From Kineosporia rhizophila (GTDB lineage: Bacteria > Actinomycetota > Actinomycetes > Actinomycetales > Kineosporiaceae), in the NCBI RefSeq assembly GCF_021277265.1, contig NZ_JAJSOH010000022.1, positions 1 through 64,000 of the forward strand: DNA of 64,000 bases, given 5' to 3'. Position 1 is the stretch's first letter. The number at the start of each line of letters is the position of its first letter. The notes below the pieces were generated by a model, which saw only the letters and a program-made list of their open reading frames with translations, was not told the DNA's origin and ran no database searches. Shown one piece after another: positions 1-8,219 of this stretch. A program made the translations under genes and the position numbers.

Positions 1-267
1 CGGCGCCGGGGCGGGCCGGGCCGGGGCGGCCGGTGCGGATGCAGCGGCGGCCGGCGACGGCGTGGGCCGGGGCGCGGGTTTGGCGGACTTACGACCACCG
101 GCACCCTCGGCGGCGGGCATCTGCTCACGCAGACGGCGCACCACGGGGGGCTCGACGGTGGACGAGGCGGAACGGACGAACTCGCCCATGTCTTGCAGCT
201 TGCTCAGTACGGTCTTGCTGTCGACTCCAAGCTCTTTCGCGAGCTCGTAGACCCGGACCTTTGCCAC
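1..267 (-). CDS. infB: Translation initiation factor IF-2, N-terminal part (cut by window edge)
   Basis: First 89 codons of IF-2, the GTPase that places initiator tRNA on the 30S subunit; the G domain and C-terminus lie beyond the left edge. The GTG start has AGGAGAG a few bases upstream and gives MAKVRVYELAKELGVDSKTV, the typical IF2_N helical domain. After about residue 50 the protein turns into an Ala/Pro/Gly-rich linker, as usual for actinobacterial IF-2. It is last in the rimP-nusA-ylxR-infB order seen here, which supports the identity. An ATG two bases upstream is in another frame and is not the start. Confidence 0.95.
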   Translation of the reverse strand, partial: MAKVRVYELAKELGVDSKTVLSKLQDMGEFVRSASSTVEPPVVRRLREQMPAAEGAGGRKSAKPAPRPTPSPAAAASAPAAPARPAPAP

Positions 268-355
268 ATCTCTCCTGTCTCGGCCCGAGCCAGGAGGAGG
301 CTACGGACCGTCGTTACGTTAAAGGGGTGCTCATCGGAGCGCGCTCATCGGGTGC

Positions 356-745
356 TCACAGCGCCGAACCCGCCTTGCAGATGCTGCTCATAGCGTTGGA
401 CCCGCTTCCAGTGGAGGACACTTCTGACACCTGTGCTGTGAGGAACTCACGGACCTGAGCCACGTCGAGCGGCCCCCCGCGGCGTAGTGCCCGGGGAAAC
501 GCCCTGCGGCGCTCGGCGAGTTCAAGACAGCTCAGCCCGGGGTGCAGCGAGGCACCCCTGCCGGACAGCTTATGGCCCGGATCGGGGACGGCGCACCACT
601 TGCCGCCGACTTCCACCGCGACCACTCGCAACAGGTCGGACCGGTGGCCACGTTCACGACACCCGATGCAGGTCCGGATCGGGCCCTGACGGGCCGATGC
701 CGAAGCCTCGGGATTCGTGGCCGCGTGACCGGCCACCGAAATCAT
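356..745 (-). CDS. YlxR family (DUF448) RNA-binding protein
   Basis: Small basic protein of the YlxR family, a putative RNA-binding protein encoded between nusA and infB in most bacteria. The family signature GPIRTCIGCRERG is followed by LLRVVA and GRGASLHP, the conserved core of the fold. I chose the ATG that gives 129 residues with the signature about 24 residues in. The same frame is open to a TTG at 796, only a few bases after the nusA stop, which would add 17 residues but has no clear ribosome binding site. The C-terminal tail (SSTGSGSNAMSS) is not conserved family sequence. Co-transcription with nusA and infB is inferred from spacing. Confidence 0.85.
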   Translation of the reverse strand: MISVAGHAATNPEASASARQGPIRTCIGCRERGHRSDLLRVVAVEVGGKWCAVPDPGHKLSGRGASLHPGLSCLELAERRRAFPRALRRGGPLDVAQVREFLTAQVSEVSSTGSGSNAMSSICKAGSAL

Positions 746-799
746 AGCCCCGGATGCGGCGACTTTGTTCCCAGGGTCAGCCTCGAGGTCAGCCAAGAG

Positions 800-1804
800 C
801 TACTCGGAGCCCCCCGGGCCGGCCGTTCCGGCACCGGCCGGATCGGTGTCCGGGCGGATGTCGATCCGCCACCCGGTGAGCTTGGCCGCCAGCCGCGCGT
901 TCTGCCCTTCCTTGCCGATCGCCAGCGAGAGCTGGTAGTCCGGCACGATCACCCGGGCCGAGCGGGCGTCCAGGTCCAGGACCTGCACCGACGACACCCG
1001 GGCGGGTGAGAGCGCGCTGGCCACGAAGGCCTGCGGGTCGTCGTCGAAGTCGACGATGTCGATCTTCTCGCCGCGCAGCTCGGTCATCACCGCACGCACC
1101 CGCGCGCCCATCGGGCCGATGCAGGCGCCCTTGGCGTTGACCCCGGCCACGGTGGCCCGTACGGCCACCTTGGAACGGTGACCGGCCTCACGGGCCAGGG
1201 CGGCGATCTCGACCGTGCCGTCGGCCACCTCGGGCACCTCGAGCGCGAACAGCTTGCGCACCAGGTTGGGGTGGGTCCGGGACAGGGTGATCGAGGGGCC
1301 CTTCATGCCCTTGCGCACCCCGACCACGTAGCAGCGCAACCGGGTCCCGTGCGGGTAGCTCTCGCCCGGAACCTGCTCGGCCGGCGGCAGGACCGCCTCG
1401 ACCGTGCCCAGGTCGACGTGCACCATCCGCGGGTCGGAGCTCTGCTGCACGATGCCGGAGATGATGTCGCCCTCGCGGCCCCGGAACTCGCCCAGGACCT
1501 GCTCGTCCTCGGCGTCGCGCAGGCGCTGCAGGATGGTCTGCCGGGCGGTGGTCGCCGCGATCCGGCCGAACCCCACGGGCGTGTCGTCCCACTCGCGCCG
1601 GATCGCGCCGGTCTCGTCCAGCTCGCGGGCCCAGACCACCACGTGGCCGTTCTTGCGGTCGAGCTCCACCCGGGCGTGCGGCTGCGCGCCCTCGGTGCGG
1701 TTGTAGGCCTGCAGCAGAGCCGTCTCGATGGTCTGCACCAGGGTGTTGAGGGGGATCTCCTTCTCGCGCTCGATCGCGCGCAGGGCCGCCAGGTCGATGT
1801 CCAT
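800..1804 (-). CDS. nusA: Transcription termination/antitermination factor NusA
   Basis: RNA polymerase-binding elongation factor that modulates pausing, termination and antitermination. The order is standard: N-terminal NusA domain (about 1-125), S1 domain (about 130-195) and two KH domains (about 200-310), with GACIGPMGARVRAVMTELRG in KH1 and LAIGKEGQNARLAAKLTGW in KH2. At 334 residues it lacks the C-terminal acidic repeats of enterobacterial NusA, which is normal for actinobacteria. It lies 11 bases after rimP and just before ylxR, so all are probably one transcript. Confidence 0.97.
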   Translation of the reverse strand: MDIDLAALRAIEREKEIPLNTLVQTIETALLQAYNRTEGAQPHARVELDRKNGHVVVWARELDETGAIRREWDDTPVGFGRIAATTARQTILQRLRDAEDEQVLGEFRGREGDIISGIVQQSSDPRMVHVDLGTVEAVLPPAEQVPGESYPHGTRLRCYVVGVRKGMKGPSITLSRTHPNLVRKLFALEVPEVADGTVEIAALAREAGHRSKVAVRATVAGVNAKGACIGPMGARVRAVMTELRGEKIDIVDFDDDPQAFVASALSPARVSSVQVLDLDARSARVIVPDYQLSLAIGKEGQNARLAAKLTGWRIDIRPDTDPAGAGTAGPGGSE

Positions 1805-1815
1805 ACCGTCAGCCC

Positions 1816-2352
1816 CTAGTTCTCTTCTTCGTCTTCGTCTTCGTCGTCTTCGTCCGCCTCGAGGTCGGCGAAGTCGTCCGGGTGCCCGAACTCCAGCTCG
1901 ATCCGGCCCCCGGTGATCTCGGCCCAGGGAACCTCGTGCTCCTCGTCCAGCACGATGCCGGCCTCGGTGACCTCGGTCAGCCGGCCGGTGCGGGGCGTGG
2001 CGCCGGGCGCAGCGATCGTGCGCACCAGGCGCCGGCGGGCCCGCAGCCAGTGCCGGCGCTCGGTCAGGGGCCGGTCGGCACCGGGCGAGCTGACTTCAAG
2101 CACGTAGGGCGTGCCGCCCATCACGTTGCTGCTGTCGAGTTCCTGCGAGATCGCCTGCGAGACCTGGGCCACCGACTCCATCGGCACTCCGCCCAGCTCG
2201 GTCTCGGGCAGATCCACGGTGATCCGCAGCACTCGGCGCTTGCCGGCCGGGGTCACGGTGACGTTCTCGACCACCAGGCCGGCCTCGGCGGCCAGCGGTT
2301 CGGCCAGGGACCGCACACCGTCGGCCGCCGGGTGTCCGGAGGACGCGCTCAT
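1816..2352 (-). CDS. rimP: Ribosome maturation factor RimP
   Basis: 178-residue factor needed for late maturation of the 30S subunit. The N-terminal alpha/beta domain carries LRITVDLPE, and the linker to the SH3-like domain carries YVLEVSSPGADRPL, the family hallmark. The ATG was chosen because GAGGAGG sits about five bases upstream; in-frame codons further up have no such site. The C-terminus ends in an acidic run of Asp and Glu (ADEDDEDEDEEEN) that is longer than usual and probably disordered. First gene of the rimP-nusA-ylxR-infB operon; its promoter must lie in the 150 bases shared with the divergent lipoprotein gene. Confidence 0.93.
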   Translation of the reverse strand: MSASSGHPAADGVRSLAEPLAAEAGLVVENVTVTPAGKRRVLRITVDLPETELGGVPMESVAQVSQAISQELDSSNVMGGTPYVLEVSSPGADRPLTERRHWLRARRRLVRTIAAPGATPRTGRLTEVTEAGIVLDEEHEVPWAEITGGRIELEFGHPDDFADLEADEDDEDEDEEEN

Positions 2353-2503
2353 GCCGACCTCCTCGATATTGGGTTGGGACAATGCACACGACTGGAAGGC
2401 GCACCCCCGTGGGAGCGCGCCGCCGGACAACCATACCCGCTACGGAGAGCACCGCCGGACTTGTCAAGAGTTAGGGCGACAGCCCCGGAGGGTGTCTCGT
2501 GAA

Positions 2504-3556
2504 ATGATTCTCCCCGTGCTGAGCCGCGTCACCGCAACCTCTCCCGCCCCTGTGAGCCGGCGGGTCCTCCTCGCACTCGGCACCGTCACCACCGCGGGCG
2601 GGGTGGCCGCCCTGAGCGGGTGCAGCACCGCCGGTGGGACCGCCCAGGCCGCGAGCACCACTCCCCCCGCCAGCACCTCCACCGAGGCCGAGGAACAGGC
2701 CGTGGCGGCCGTCGTGGCGCAGGTGCAGGCGCTGCACACCGGAGCGTCGAACCTGGCCGCGGGCACCCTGCCGAACGGCGCCACGCTGCGCGTCCCGGGT
2801 GCCACGGCGAGGCTGCTGACCCGGATCACGGCGGTGCACGAGGCCCAGCTCACGGCGCTCGGCTCCTCCGCCCCGACGAGCACCCCCACCCCCACCCCCA
2901 CCGTCACCGCAGAGGCCGAAGCGGGCATCAACTCCCCCGGCGCCCAGGCCACGGCCGAGTGGAAGACCGCCCGGCTGGCCCTGACCAGCGCGGCCGGTCT
3001 GAGCACGGCCTTCGCCCTGCTCCTGTACAAGATCGCCGCCTCCTGCGCGGCCAACGCCGACCTGCTGCGCTCGGCGACCAAGGGCCGCGCGTTCAGCACC
3101 CTCACCGTGCTCGAGGAGGCCGGCCCGCAGGAGGAGGAGCCCGGGCTCACCGACGCCGAGGGCGAGGCGCTCAACCGTCTGCTGGCCGGTGAGCACGCCG
3201 CCTTCTACGCCTATCCCCTGGTGATCGCCCACATCGACAAGGCCCGCCAGAAGGTGGCCGGCTCGGTCTGGGCGGCCCACCGGCAGCAGCGCGACGAACT
3301 GGAGCGCCTGCTCATGACCGCGGGGCAGGATCCGGTCGAGTCGGGTGCGGCCTACGAGGTGGCCGCGCCGGCCGGTGCGGCGAAGGCGGCCGCCCTGGCG
3401 GCCACGATCGAACGCCGCCTGGCCGGCCTGGCCACCGACGTGATCGCGGCGGCCGAGACCCCGCAGACCGGCGCCACCGCGGCCGGGTTCCTGGTGGTCA
3501 GCACCCGGCGACAGGCCGCCTGGAGCAACCGGCCCGTGGCCGCGCCCGGAGCCTGA
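2504..3556 (+). CDS. Ferritin-like (DUF4439) lipoprotein with Tat-type signal
   Basis: 350-residue exported protein. The N-terminus has a twin-arginine-like segment (SRRVLLALGT) and a lipobox (LSGC), so it is predicted to be a lipoprotein on the outer face of the membrane. Two helical regions are joined by a Thr-Pro linker (TSTPTPTPTV). The C-terminal half (LTDAEGEALNRLLAGEHAAF onward) has the Glu/His-bearing helices of the DUF4439 ferritin-like domain. Metal binding and function are unproven. The start may be this ATG or the in-frame GTG four codons on; GGAGGG lies upstream. The gene is divergent from rimP, an arrangement I recall from other actinobacteria. Confidence 0.75.
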   Translation: MILPVLSRVTATSPAPVSRRVLLALGTVTTAGGVAALSGCSTAGGTAQAASTTPPASTSTEAEEQAVAAVVAQVQALHTGASNLAAGTLPNGATLRVPGATARLLTRITAVHEAQLTALGSSAPTSTPTPTPTVTAEAEAGINSPGAQATAEWKTARLALTSAAGLSTAFALLLYKIAASCAANADLLRSATKGRAFSTLTVLEEAGPQEEEPGLTDAEGEALNRLLAGEHAAFYAYPLVIAHIDKARQKVAGSVWAAHRQQRDELERLLMTAGQDPVESGAAYEVAAPAGAAKAAALAATIERRLAGLATDVIAAAETPQTGATAAGFLVVSTRRQAAWSNRPVAAPGA

Positions 3557-3562
3557 GAACCG

Positions 3563-4291
3563 TCAGAGCCACTCGTCCACGATCTTCAGCACGTCCAGCA
3601 GCCGCTGGGCGGTGCCGTCCGGCCTGACCTCCACCGGGACCTGCTGGTCGAGCGGGATGTCGCTGTGCGGCACGTGGATCGCCCGCAGCCCGGCCCGCTG
3701 GGCGCCGTGCACGTCCTCGTAGATCCGGTCGCCCACGTACACGCAGTTCGTCGCGGACGACCCGCCGACCGCCGCCACGGCGGCCGCGAACGCCTCCGGA
3801 TGCGGCTTCACGTAAGGGATCTCGGAGGAGTAGACGTCCCCGTCGATCAGGTCGAGGATGCCGTCACGCCCGAACAGGCCGCGGTGGTAGTCGCGGGTCC
3901 AGATCGTGTTGGACAGCACCCCCACCCGCAGACCACGCTCGCGCAGGCCGGCGAACAGCTCCGGCACGTCCGGGTCGAGATAGGTGTGCGGCTCCCAGAA
4001 CTCCTCGTAGGCCACCCGGGCGGCGTCGTGCCCCGGGTGGTCGGAGCGCACGCCGACCGCCTCGAACACGTCGGCCAGCCGGGCGCTCGCCCCGGACTCG
4101 CGCAGCCGGCCCCAGGCCTCGCGCTCGGCCGCCAGCATCCGGTCGGCCAGCTGGGCCCCGCCGTCGGGGTAGCCACCGATGTCCTCGGTGGCGTAGACCC
4201 GGGCGAAGACCCGCCACTGCTCGGCCAGGTCGATGGTGTGCCAGGGCGTGAGCGTGCCGCCCCAGTCGAAGATCACCGCTTCCAGGGACAT
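3563..4291 (-). CDS. HAD family hydrolase
   Basis: 242-residue haloacid dehalogenase-superfamily phosphohydrolase. Motif I is FDWGGTL near residue 8 with the nucleophilic Asp, motif II is VLSNT, and motif III/IV is the late VKPHPEAF and VYVGDRIYEDV. The cap inserted after motif I is helical (subfamily IA-like). The second Asp of the usual DxD motif is Gly here (DWGG), seen in some HAD proteins and possibly changing catalysis. It begins right behind the stop of the preceding small gene, with GGAG inside that gene's end, so the two are probably translated from one message with proS. The substrate is unknown. Confidence 0.85.
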   Translation of the reverse strand: MSLEAVIFDWGGTLTPWHTIDLAEQWRVFARVYATEDIGGYPDGGAQLADRMLAAEREAWGRLRESGASARLADVFEAVGVRSDHPGHDAARVAYEEFWEPHTYLDPDVPELFAGLRERGLRVGVLSNTIWTRDYHRGLFGRDGILDLIDGDVYSSEIPYVKPHPEAFAAAVAAVGGSSATNCVYVGDRIYEDVHGAQRAGLRAIHVPHSDIPLDQQVPVEVRPDGTAQRLLDVLKIVDEWL

Positions 4292-4292
4292 C

Positions 4293-4709
4293 TCACTCCT
4301 GCCCGGGCGACAGCGAGGCCAGCACCCTCAACACGGCCCGGCCGTAGGCCGACTCCGCGTCCGGGTCGACCTCGCGGACCTCCTCGTCGCCCGTCCGGAC
4401 GGTCACCGCCCAGCCACCGGTCACGCTCTCCAGCCCGACGAACCGCTCGCCCAGCAGCTCCCGCAGCTGTGTCTCGCGCGGCATCCAGACCACCTGACGC
4501 TGCTCCAGCGAGTCCAGCGCCCACTCGGTGGTGCCGTTGAAGCCGATCACCTGGCCGCCGGGCGTGTCGTGGATCTCCACCACCATGTGGCTGACCACGA
4601 AGACCTCGTCGTCCATGTTCCGGTCGGGCAGGACGAACCGGTCTCCGGGCAGGGGGTTCCAGGCCAGTCCGGCCTTGCGCAACTGCTGTGCCAGATCCAG
4701 GTCAAGCAT
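4293..4709 (-). CDS. Conserved actinobacterial protein of unknown function
   Basis: 138-residue protein without signal peptide or membrane segment. It resembles a family found next to proS in actinobacteria that databases sometimes label as a pilus assembly protein, a label nothing here supports. Visible conserved stretches are AGLAWNPLPGDRFVLPDRNM, EVFVVSHMVVEIHDT and FNGTTEWALDS. It follows proS by about 20 bases and abuts the HAD gene, so a three-gene operon is likely. No catalytic motif can be assigned. Confidence 0.7.
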   Translation of the reverse strand: MLDLDLAQQLRKAGLAWNPLPGDRFVLPDRNMDDEVFVVSHMVVEIHDTPGGQVIGFNGTTEWALDSLEQRQVVWMPRETQLRELLGERFVGLESVTGGWAVTVRTGDEEVREVDPDAESAYGRAVLRVLASLSPGQE

Positions 4710-4728
4710 GGAACCCCACCTACCCGCC

Positions 4729-6510
4729 TCAGCTACGAACTTCCGCCACCACGTGCTTCACCGCGTCACCGACCGGGACGTCGACGCTGTCGCCGGTCTT
4801 CCGGTCGCGGAACTCCACCACACCCTGGGCCAGGTTCTTGCCCACCACCAGGATCGAGGGCACCCCGATCAGGTCGGCGTCCTTGAACTTGATCCCGGGC
4901 GAGACCTTGCCCCGGTCGTCGTACAGCACCCGGACCCCGGCGGCCTCGAGCTCCAGCGACAGCTTCTCGGCCGCCTCGAAGACCGCGTCGTCCTTGCCCT
5001 GCTTGCCCTGGGCGAGAACGTGCACGTCGGCCGGGGCCACCTCACGGGGCCAGCACAGCCCCTTCTCGTCCCACGACGCCTCGGCGATCGCGGCCAGGGC
5101 CCGGCTGACGCCGATCCCGTACGAGCCCATCGTCACGGTGACCAGCTTGCCGTTCTGGTCCAGCACCTGCAGCCCGAGAGCCTCCGCGTACTTGCGGCCG
5201 AGCTGGAAGATGTGGCCGATCTCCAGGCCCCGGGCCAGCGTCAGGCTGCCGTCGGTGCCCTCGGTGGCGCAGACCGGGCAGGGGTCGCCCTCGCGCACGT
5301 TGGCGGCCTCGATCGTGCCGTCGGCGGTGAAGTCGCGACCGGCGACCAGGTCGAACACGTGCTTACCGGGCTGGTTGGCACCGGTGATCCAGGCGGTGCC
5401 CTCGACCACGCGGGGGTCGAGCAGATAGCGGATGCCGGTCTCCGACTCCGCCCCCAGCGCCTGCGGGCCGATGTAGCCCTTGACCAGGCCGGGGTGCTTG
5501 GCGAAGTCGGCCGCCTCGAAGGGCTCGACCTCGGCCGGGGCCAGCGCCGCCTCGAGCCGCTTGACGTCCACGTCGCGGTCACCGGGCACGCCGACGATCA
5601 GCGGTTCCCGCTCGCCGGTGGGGTGCACCAGCATGACCACGACGTTCTTCAGCGTGTCGGCGGCGGTGAAGTCGCGGCCGGGGAACATCTCGTTGGCCGC
5701 GGCGACCAGCGTCTCGATGGTGGGGGTGTCGGGGGTGTCCTCGACGTGCGCGGCGGGCAGGCCCTCGAGCGCGACGGCGGCCGGCGCGGGGGTGGTCACC
5801 GCCTCGGCGTTGGCCGAGTAGTGGCCCAGGGTGCAGCGCACGAACGTGTCCTCACCGATCTCGGTGGGGTGCAGGAACTCCTCGCTGCGGCTGCCGCCCA
5901 TCGCCCCGGAGGTGGCGGTGACGATCTCGAAGGGCAGGCCCAGGCGGCCGAACGTCTTGATGTAGGCGTTGCGGTGGCGCAGGTAGGAGGCGTCCAGGCC
6001 GGCGTCGTCGACGTCGAACGAGTAGCTGTCCTTCATCACGAACTCGCGCCCGCGCAGCAGGCCGGCCCGGGGACGGGCCTCGTCGCGGTACTTGGTCTGG
6101 ATCTGGTAGAGCGCGACCGGCAGGTCCTTGTACGAGGAGTACAGGTCCTTCACCAGGAGGGTGAACATCTCCTCGTGGGTGGGGCCGAGCAGGAAGTCGT
6201 TGCCCCGCCGGTCCTTCAGGCGGAACAGGTTCTCGCCGTACTCGGTCCAGCGGTTGGTCGCCTCGTAGGGCTCCCGGGGCAGCAGCGCCGGGAAGTGCAC
6301 CTCCTGGAAGCCGGCGGCGTCCATCTCCTCCCGGACGATCCGCTCGACGTTCTGGTACACGCGGTACCCCAGGGGCAGCCAGGAGTAGATACCGGGGGCG
6401 GCGCGGCGCACGTACCCGGCGCGCACCAGCAACCGGTGACCCGGCACCTCGGCGTCCGCCGGGTCCTCGCGAAGTGTTCGCAGGAACAGCGACGACATCC
6501 GAAGCAGCAC
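4729..6510 (-). CDS. proS: Prolyl-tRNA synthetase
   Basis: Class II aminoacyl-tRNA synthetase that charges tRNA-Pro. At 593 residues it is the bacterial type with an editing domain (INS, about 225-390) inserted between motifs 2 and 3. Visible signatures are LLGPTHEEMFT, the motif 2 loop RDEARPRAGLLRGREFVMKD, motif 3 GSYGIGVSRALA, and a C-terminal anticodon-binding domain ending VVAEVRS. The GTG start has AGGAGG about ten bases upstream; an internal ATG four codons later is an alternative. It is probably the first gene of an operon with the small conserved gene and the HAD gene. Confidence 0.97.
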   Translation of the reverse strand: MLLRMSSLFLRTLREDPADAEVPGHRLLVRAGYVRRAAPGIYSWLPLGYRVYQNVERIVREEMDAAGFQEVHFPALLPREPYEATNRWTEYGENLFRLKDRRGNDFLLGPTHEEMFTLLVKDLYSSYKDLPVALYQIQTKYRDEARPRAGLLRGREFVMKDSYSFDVDDAGLDASYLRHRNAYIKTFGRLGLPFEIVTATSGAMGGSRSEEFLHPTEIGEDTFVRCTLGHYSANAEAVTTPAPAAVALEGLPAAHVEDTPDTPTIETLVAAANEMFPGRDFTAADTLKNVVVMLVHPTGEREPLIVGVPGDRDVDVKRLEAALAPAEVEPFEAADFAKHPGLVKGYIGPQALGAESETGIRYLLDPRVVEGTAWITGANQPGKHVFDLVAGRDFTADGTIEAANVREGDPCPVCATEGTDGSLTLARGLEIGHIFQLGRKYAEALGLQVLDQNGKLVTVTMGSYGIGVSRALAAIAEASWDEKGLCWPREVAPADVHVLAQGKQGKDDAVFEAAEKLSLELEAAGVRVLYDDRGKVSPGIKFKDADLIGVPSILVVGKNLAQGVVEFRDRKTGDSVDVPVGDAVKHVVAEVRS

Positions 6511-6642
6511 GTTGACTCATCCTCCTGATTGATTTCCGGCCAGAGCCGGGAGCCTAGTCCTTCAGGAGGGAGGATCCCGCCACGGTCACCGGGGCGACCA
6601 GTGGTTTTCGAGCTTGAGGACGCTGGTGGGCACCGATGCGGG

Positions 6643-7908
6643 TCAGTTCAGCCGGATCGGGTTCACCACGTCGACCGAGACGGTCAGCAGCGTGAAGGCC
6701 CCGAAGATGGCGATGATCACCAACGTCACCGGGATCAGCTTCTCCCGGTCGACCGGGCCCGGGTCGGGCCGCTGCCGGCGCAGGGCCAGCTTGCGGCGGG
6801 CCGCCTCGTACCAGCCCACGGCGATGTGCCCACCGTCGAGCGGGGGCAGCGGCAGCAGGTTGAACAGGCCCAGGAACACGTTCAGCCCGGCCAGGATCGA
6901 CAGGAACGTGGCCGCCCCGTCGATGCCGCTGGTCTCGACGATCTCGCCGCCCAGCCGGCTGGCCCCGACCACGCTGATCGGGTCGTCCTGCGAGCGCTCG
7001 GCGCCGAGCAGGGCGTTCCACAGCGAACTGATCTTGCCGGGCAGCTTGGCGATCGCCTCGTAGCCGCGCACGATCGTCTCGCCGGTGGTGGTGAACGCCT
7101 GGCCGACGCTGTCGAAGAAGCCCGAGCGCACGTTGTACGTCTCGGTCAGGTTGGTGATGCCGATCGTCGGCGTGGCCACCAGGGTGCTCGCGTCCGCGGC
7201 GCCCAGCGGCGGGCGCTGGGTGCTGACCAGGCTGATCTCGGTGGTCTTCTCGGCCCCGTCGCGCAGGTAGGTCAGCGGCACCGCCTCGCCCACCGGCTGC
7301 TCGCGCACGGCCTTCTGGAAGGCCGCGTACGAGGTGATCGCGGTTCCGCCGATGCTGGTGATCTCGTCGCCGCGCTGCAGGCCGGCCTGGGCGGCGGGCG
7401 AGCGCGGATCGGCGTCGGTGCAGGCCCGCAGGGCGCCCTGCTCGGTGACGTCGTAGGTCGGGATCACGCAGTCGGAGACCCGGCCGACCACGGCGGGGGT
7501 CTGGTCGAGCTCCTTCAGGGTCGGGACGCCGAACAGCCAGAACGCCGGGACCAGCAGGAGGATCGCGATCAGCAGGTGCACGATCGAGCCGGCCGCGAGC
7601 ACCAGGGTGCGCTGCCACAGCGGCTTCTGCCAGAACGCCCGGCCCTGCTGCTCGGTCTCCTCGCTCTCCGGCTCCTCCACCCCCGGCGCCATGCCGATGA
7701 TGTTGACGAAACCGCCCAGCGGCACGGCCTTGAGGCCGTACTCCGTCTCACCCCGGCGGAACGACCAGACCGTGGGCCCGAACCCGGCGAAGTAGCGGGT
7801 CACCCGCATGCCGAAGAGCTTGGCCGTCAGCATGTGCCCGGCCTCGTGCAGACAGACGCTGAGGAGAAGGCCGAGGGCGAACAGGACCACCCCGATCGTG
7901 TAGCTCAT
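6643..7908 (-). CDS. rseP: Site-2 protease of the M50 family (RseP/Rip1-like)
   Basis: Membrane-embedded zinc metalloprotease that cuts anti-sigma factors and other transmembrane substrates. At 421 residues it has the zinc motif HEAGH near residue 21 in the first transmembrane helix, a PDZ domain around 150-270 (SPAAQAGLQRGDEITSIGG), and the second signature NLLPLPPLDGGH with the Asp ligand. Start by homology (MSYTIGVVLFALGLLLSVCL); the frame stays open about 98 codons further upstream but that part is not protease-like. In Mycobacterium tuberculosis the counterpart rip1 lies between dxr and ispG; here it is divergent from ispG. Confidence 0.95.
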   Translation of the reverse strand: MSYTIGVVLFALGLLLSVCLHEAGHMLTAKLFGMRVTRYFAGFGPTVWSFRRGETEYGLKAVPLGGFVNIIGMAPGVEEPESEETEQQGRAFWQKPLWQRTLVLAAGSIVHLLIAILLLVPAFWLFGVPTLKELDQTPAVVGRVSDCVIPTYDVTEQGALRACTDADPRSPAAQAGLQRGDEITSIGGTAITSYAAFQKAVREQPVGEAVPLTYLRDGAEKTTEISLVSTQRPPLGAADASTLVATPTIGITNLTETYNVRSGFFDSVGQAFTTTGETIVRGYEAIAKLPGKISSLWNALLGAERSQDDPISVVGASRLGGEIVETSGIDGAATFLSILAGLNVFLGLFNLLPLPPLDGGHIAVGWYEAARRKLALRRQRPDPGPVDREKLIPVTLVIIAIFGAFTLLTVSVDVVNPIRLN

Positions 7909-8219
7909 CCTGGCCGTTACTCCCTGCTGCCCACTGAAGCACCATGCGTTCCACCGGATCGGGGAACGCCCACTTTTATACCTGTCCAGACTGTCGAACC
8001 GGTGCACAGGACATTCCGGGTGCCTCTCCATCGACCGGTGTGAACTTCCGGTGGAGGGTCCGTGAGGGTGAGGTGCCCGTGAGGGCTGGTGAGAAGAAGC
8101 ACCCGCGGGGGACGGCATAATTGGCGCGCCGGGCCGTTCTCTAGGTCTGGACGGCCGGGTCCGATCGGCCGAACGGGCTAGCACACGGGGAAATTTCCTC
8201 AAGGAGGCACGGTTCAGGT
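7909..8219. promoter_or_regulatory. Divergent intergenic region between rseP and ispG
   Basis: 311 bases without a recognisable gene. It must carry the promoters of both flanking genes. On the minus strand there is a TATAAA box at 7975-7980; on the plus strand there is CATAAT at 8116-8121. Neither has a convincing -35 partner, so both are only candidates. AAGGAGG at 8201-8207 is the ribosome binding site of ispG. No structured RNA was recognised. Confidence 0.4.

Noticed and set aside
4528..6528. 666-codon open frame on the plus strand opposite proS
   Set aside because: Product is a His/Val/Leu/Arg-rich mix without motifs; it mirrors proS codons on the other strand, as long antisense frames do in DNA with this base bias.
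6643..8202. 98-residue N-terminal extension of the RseP protein
   Set aside because: The M50 fold begins with the helix carrying HEAGH close to the start; upstream codons are not protease-like and lie in the shared promoter region.
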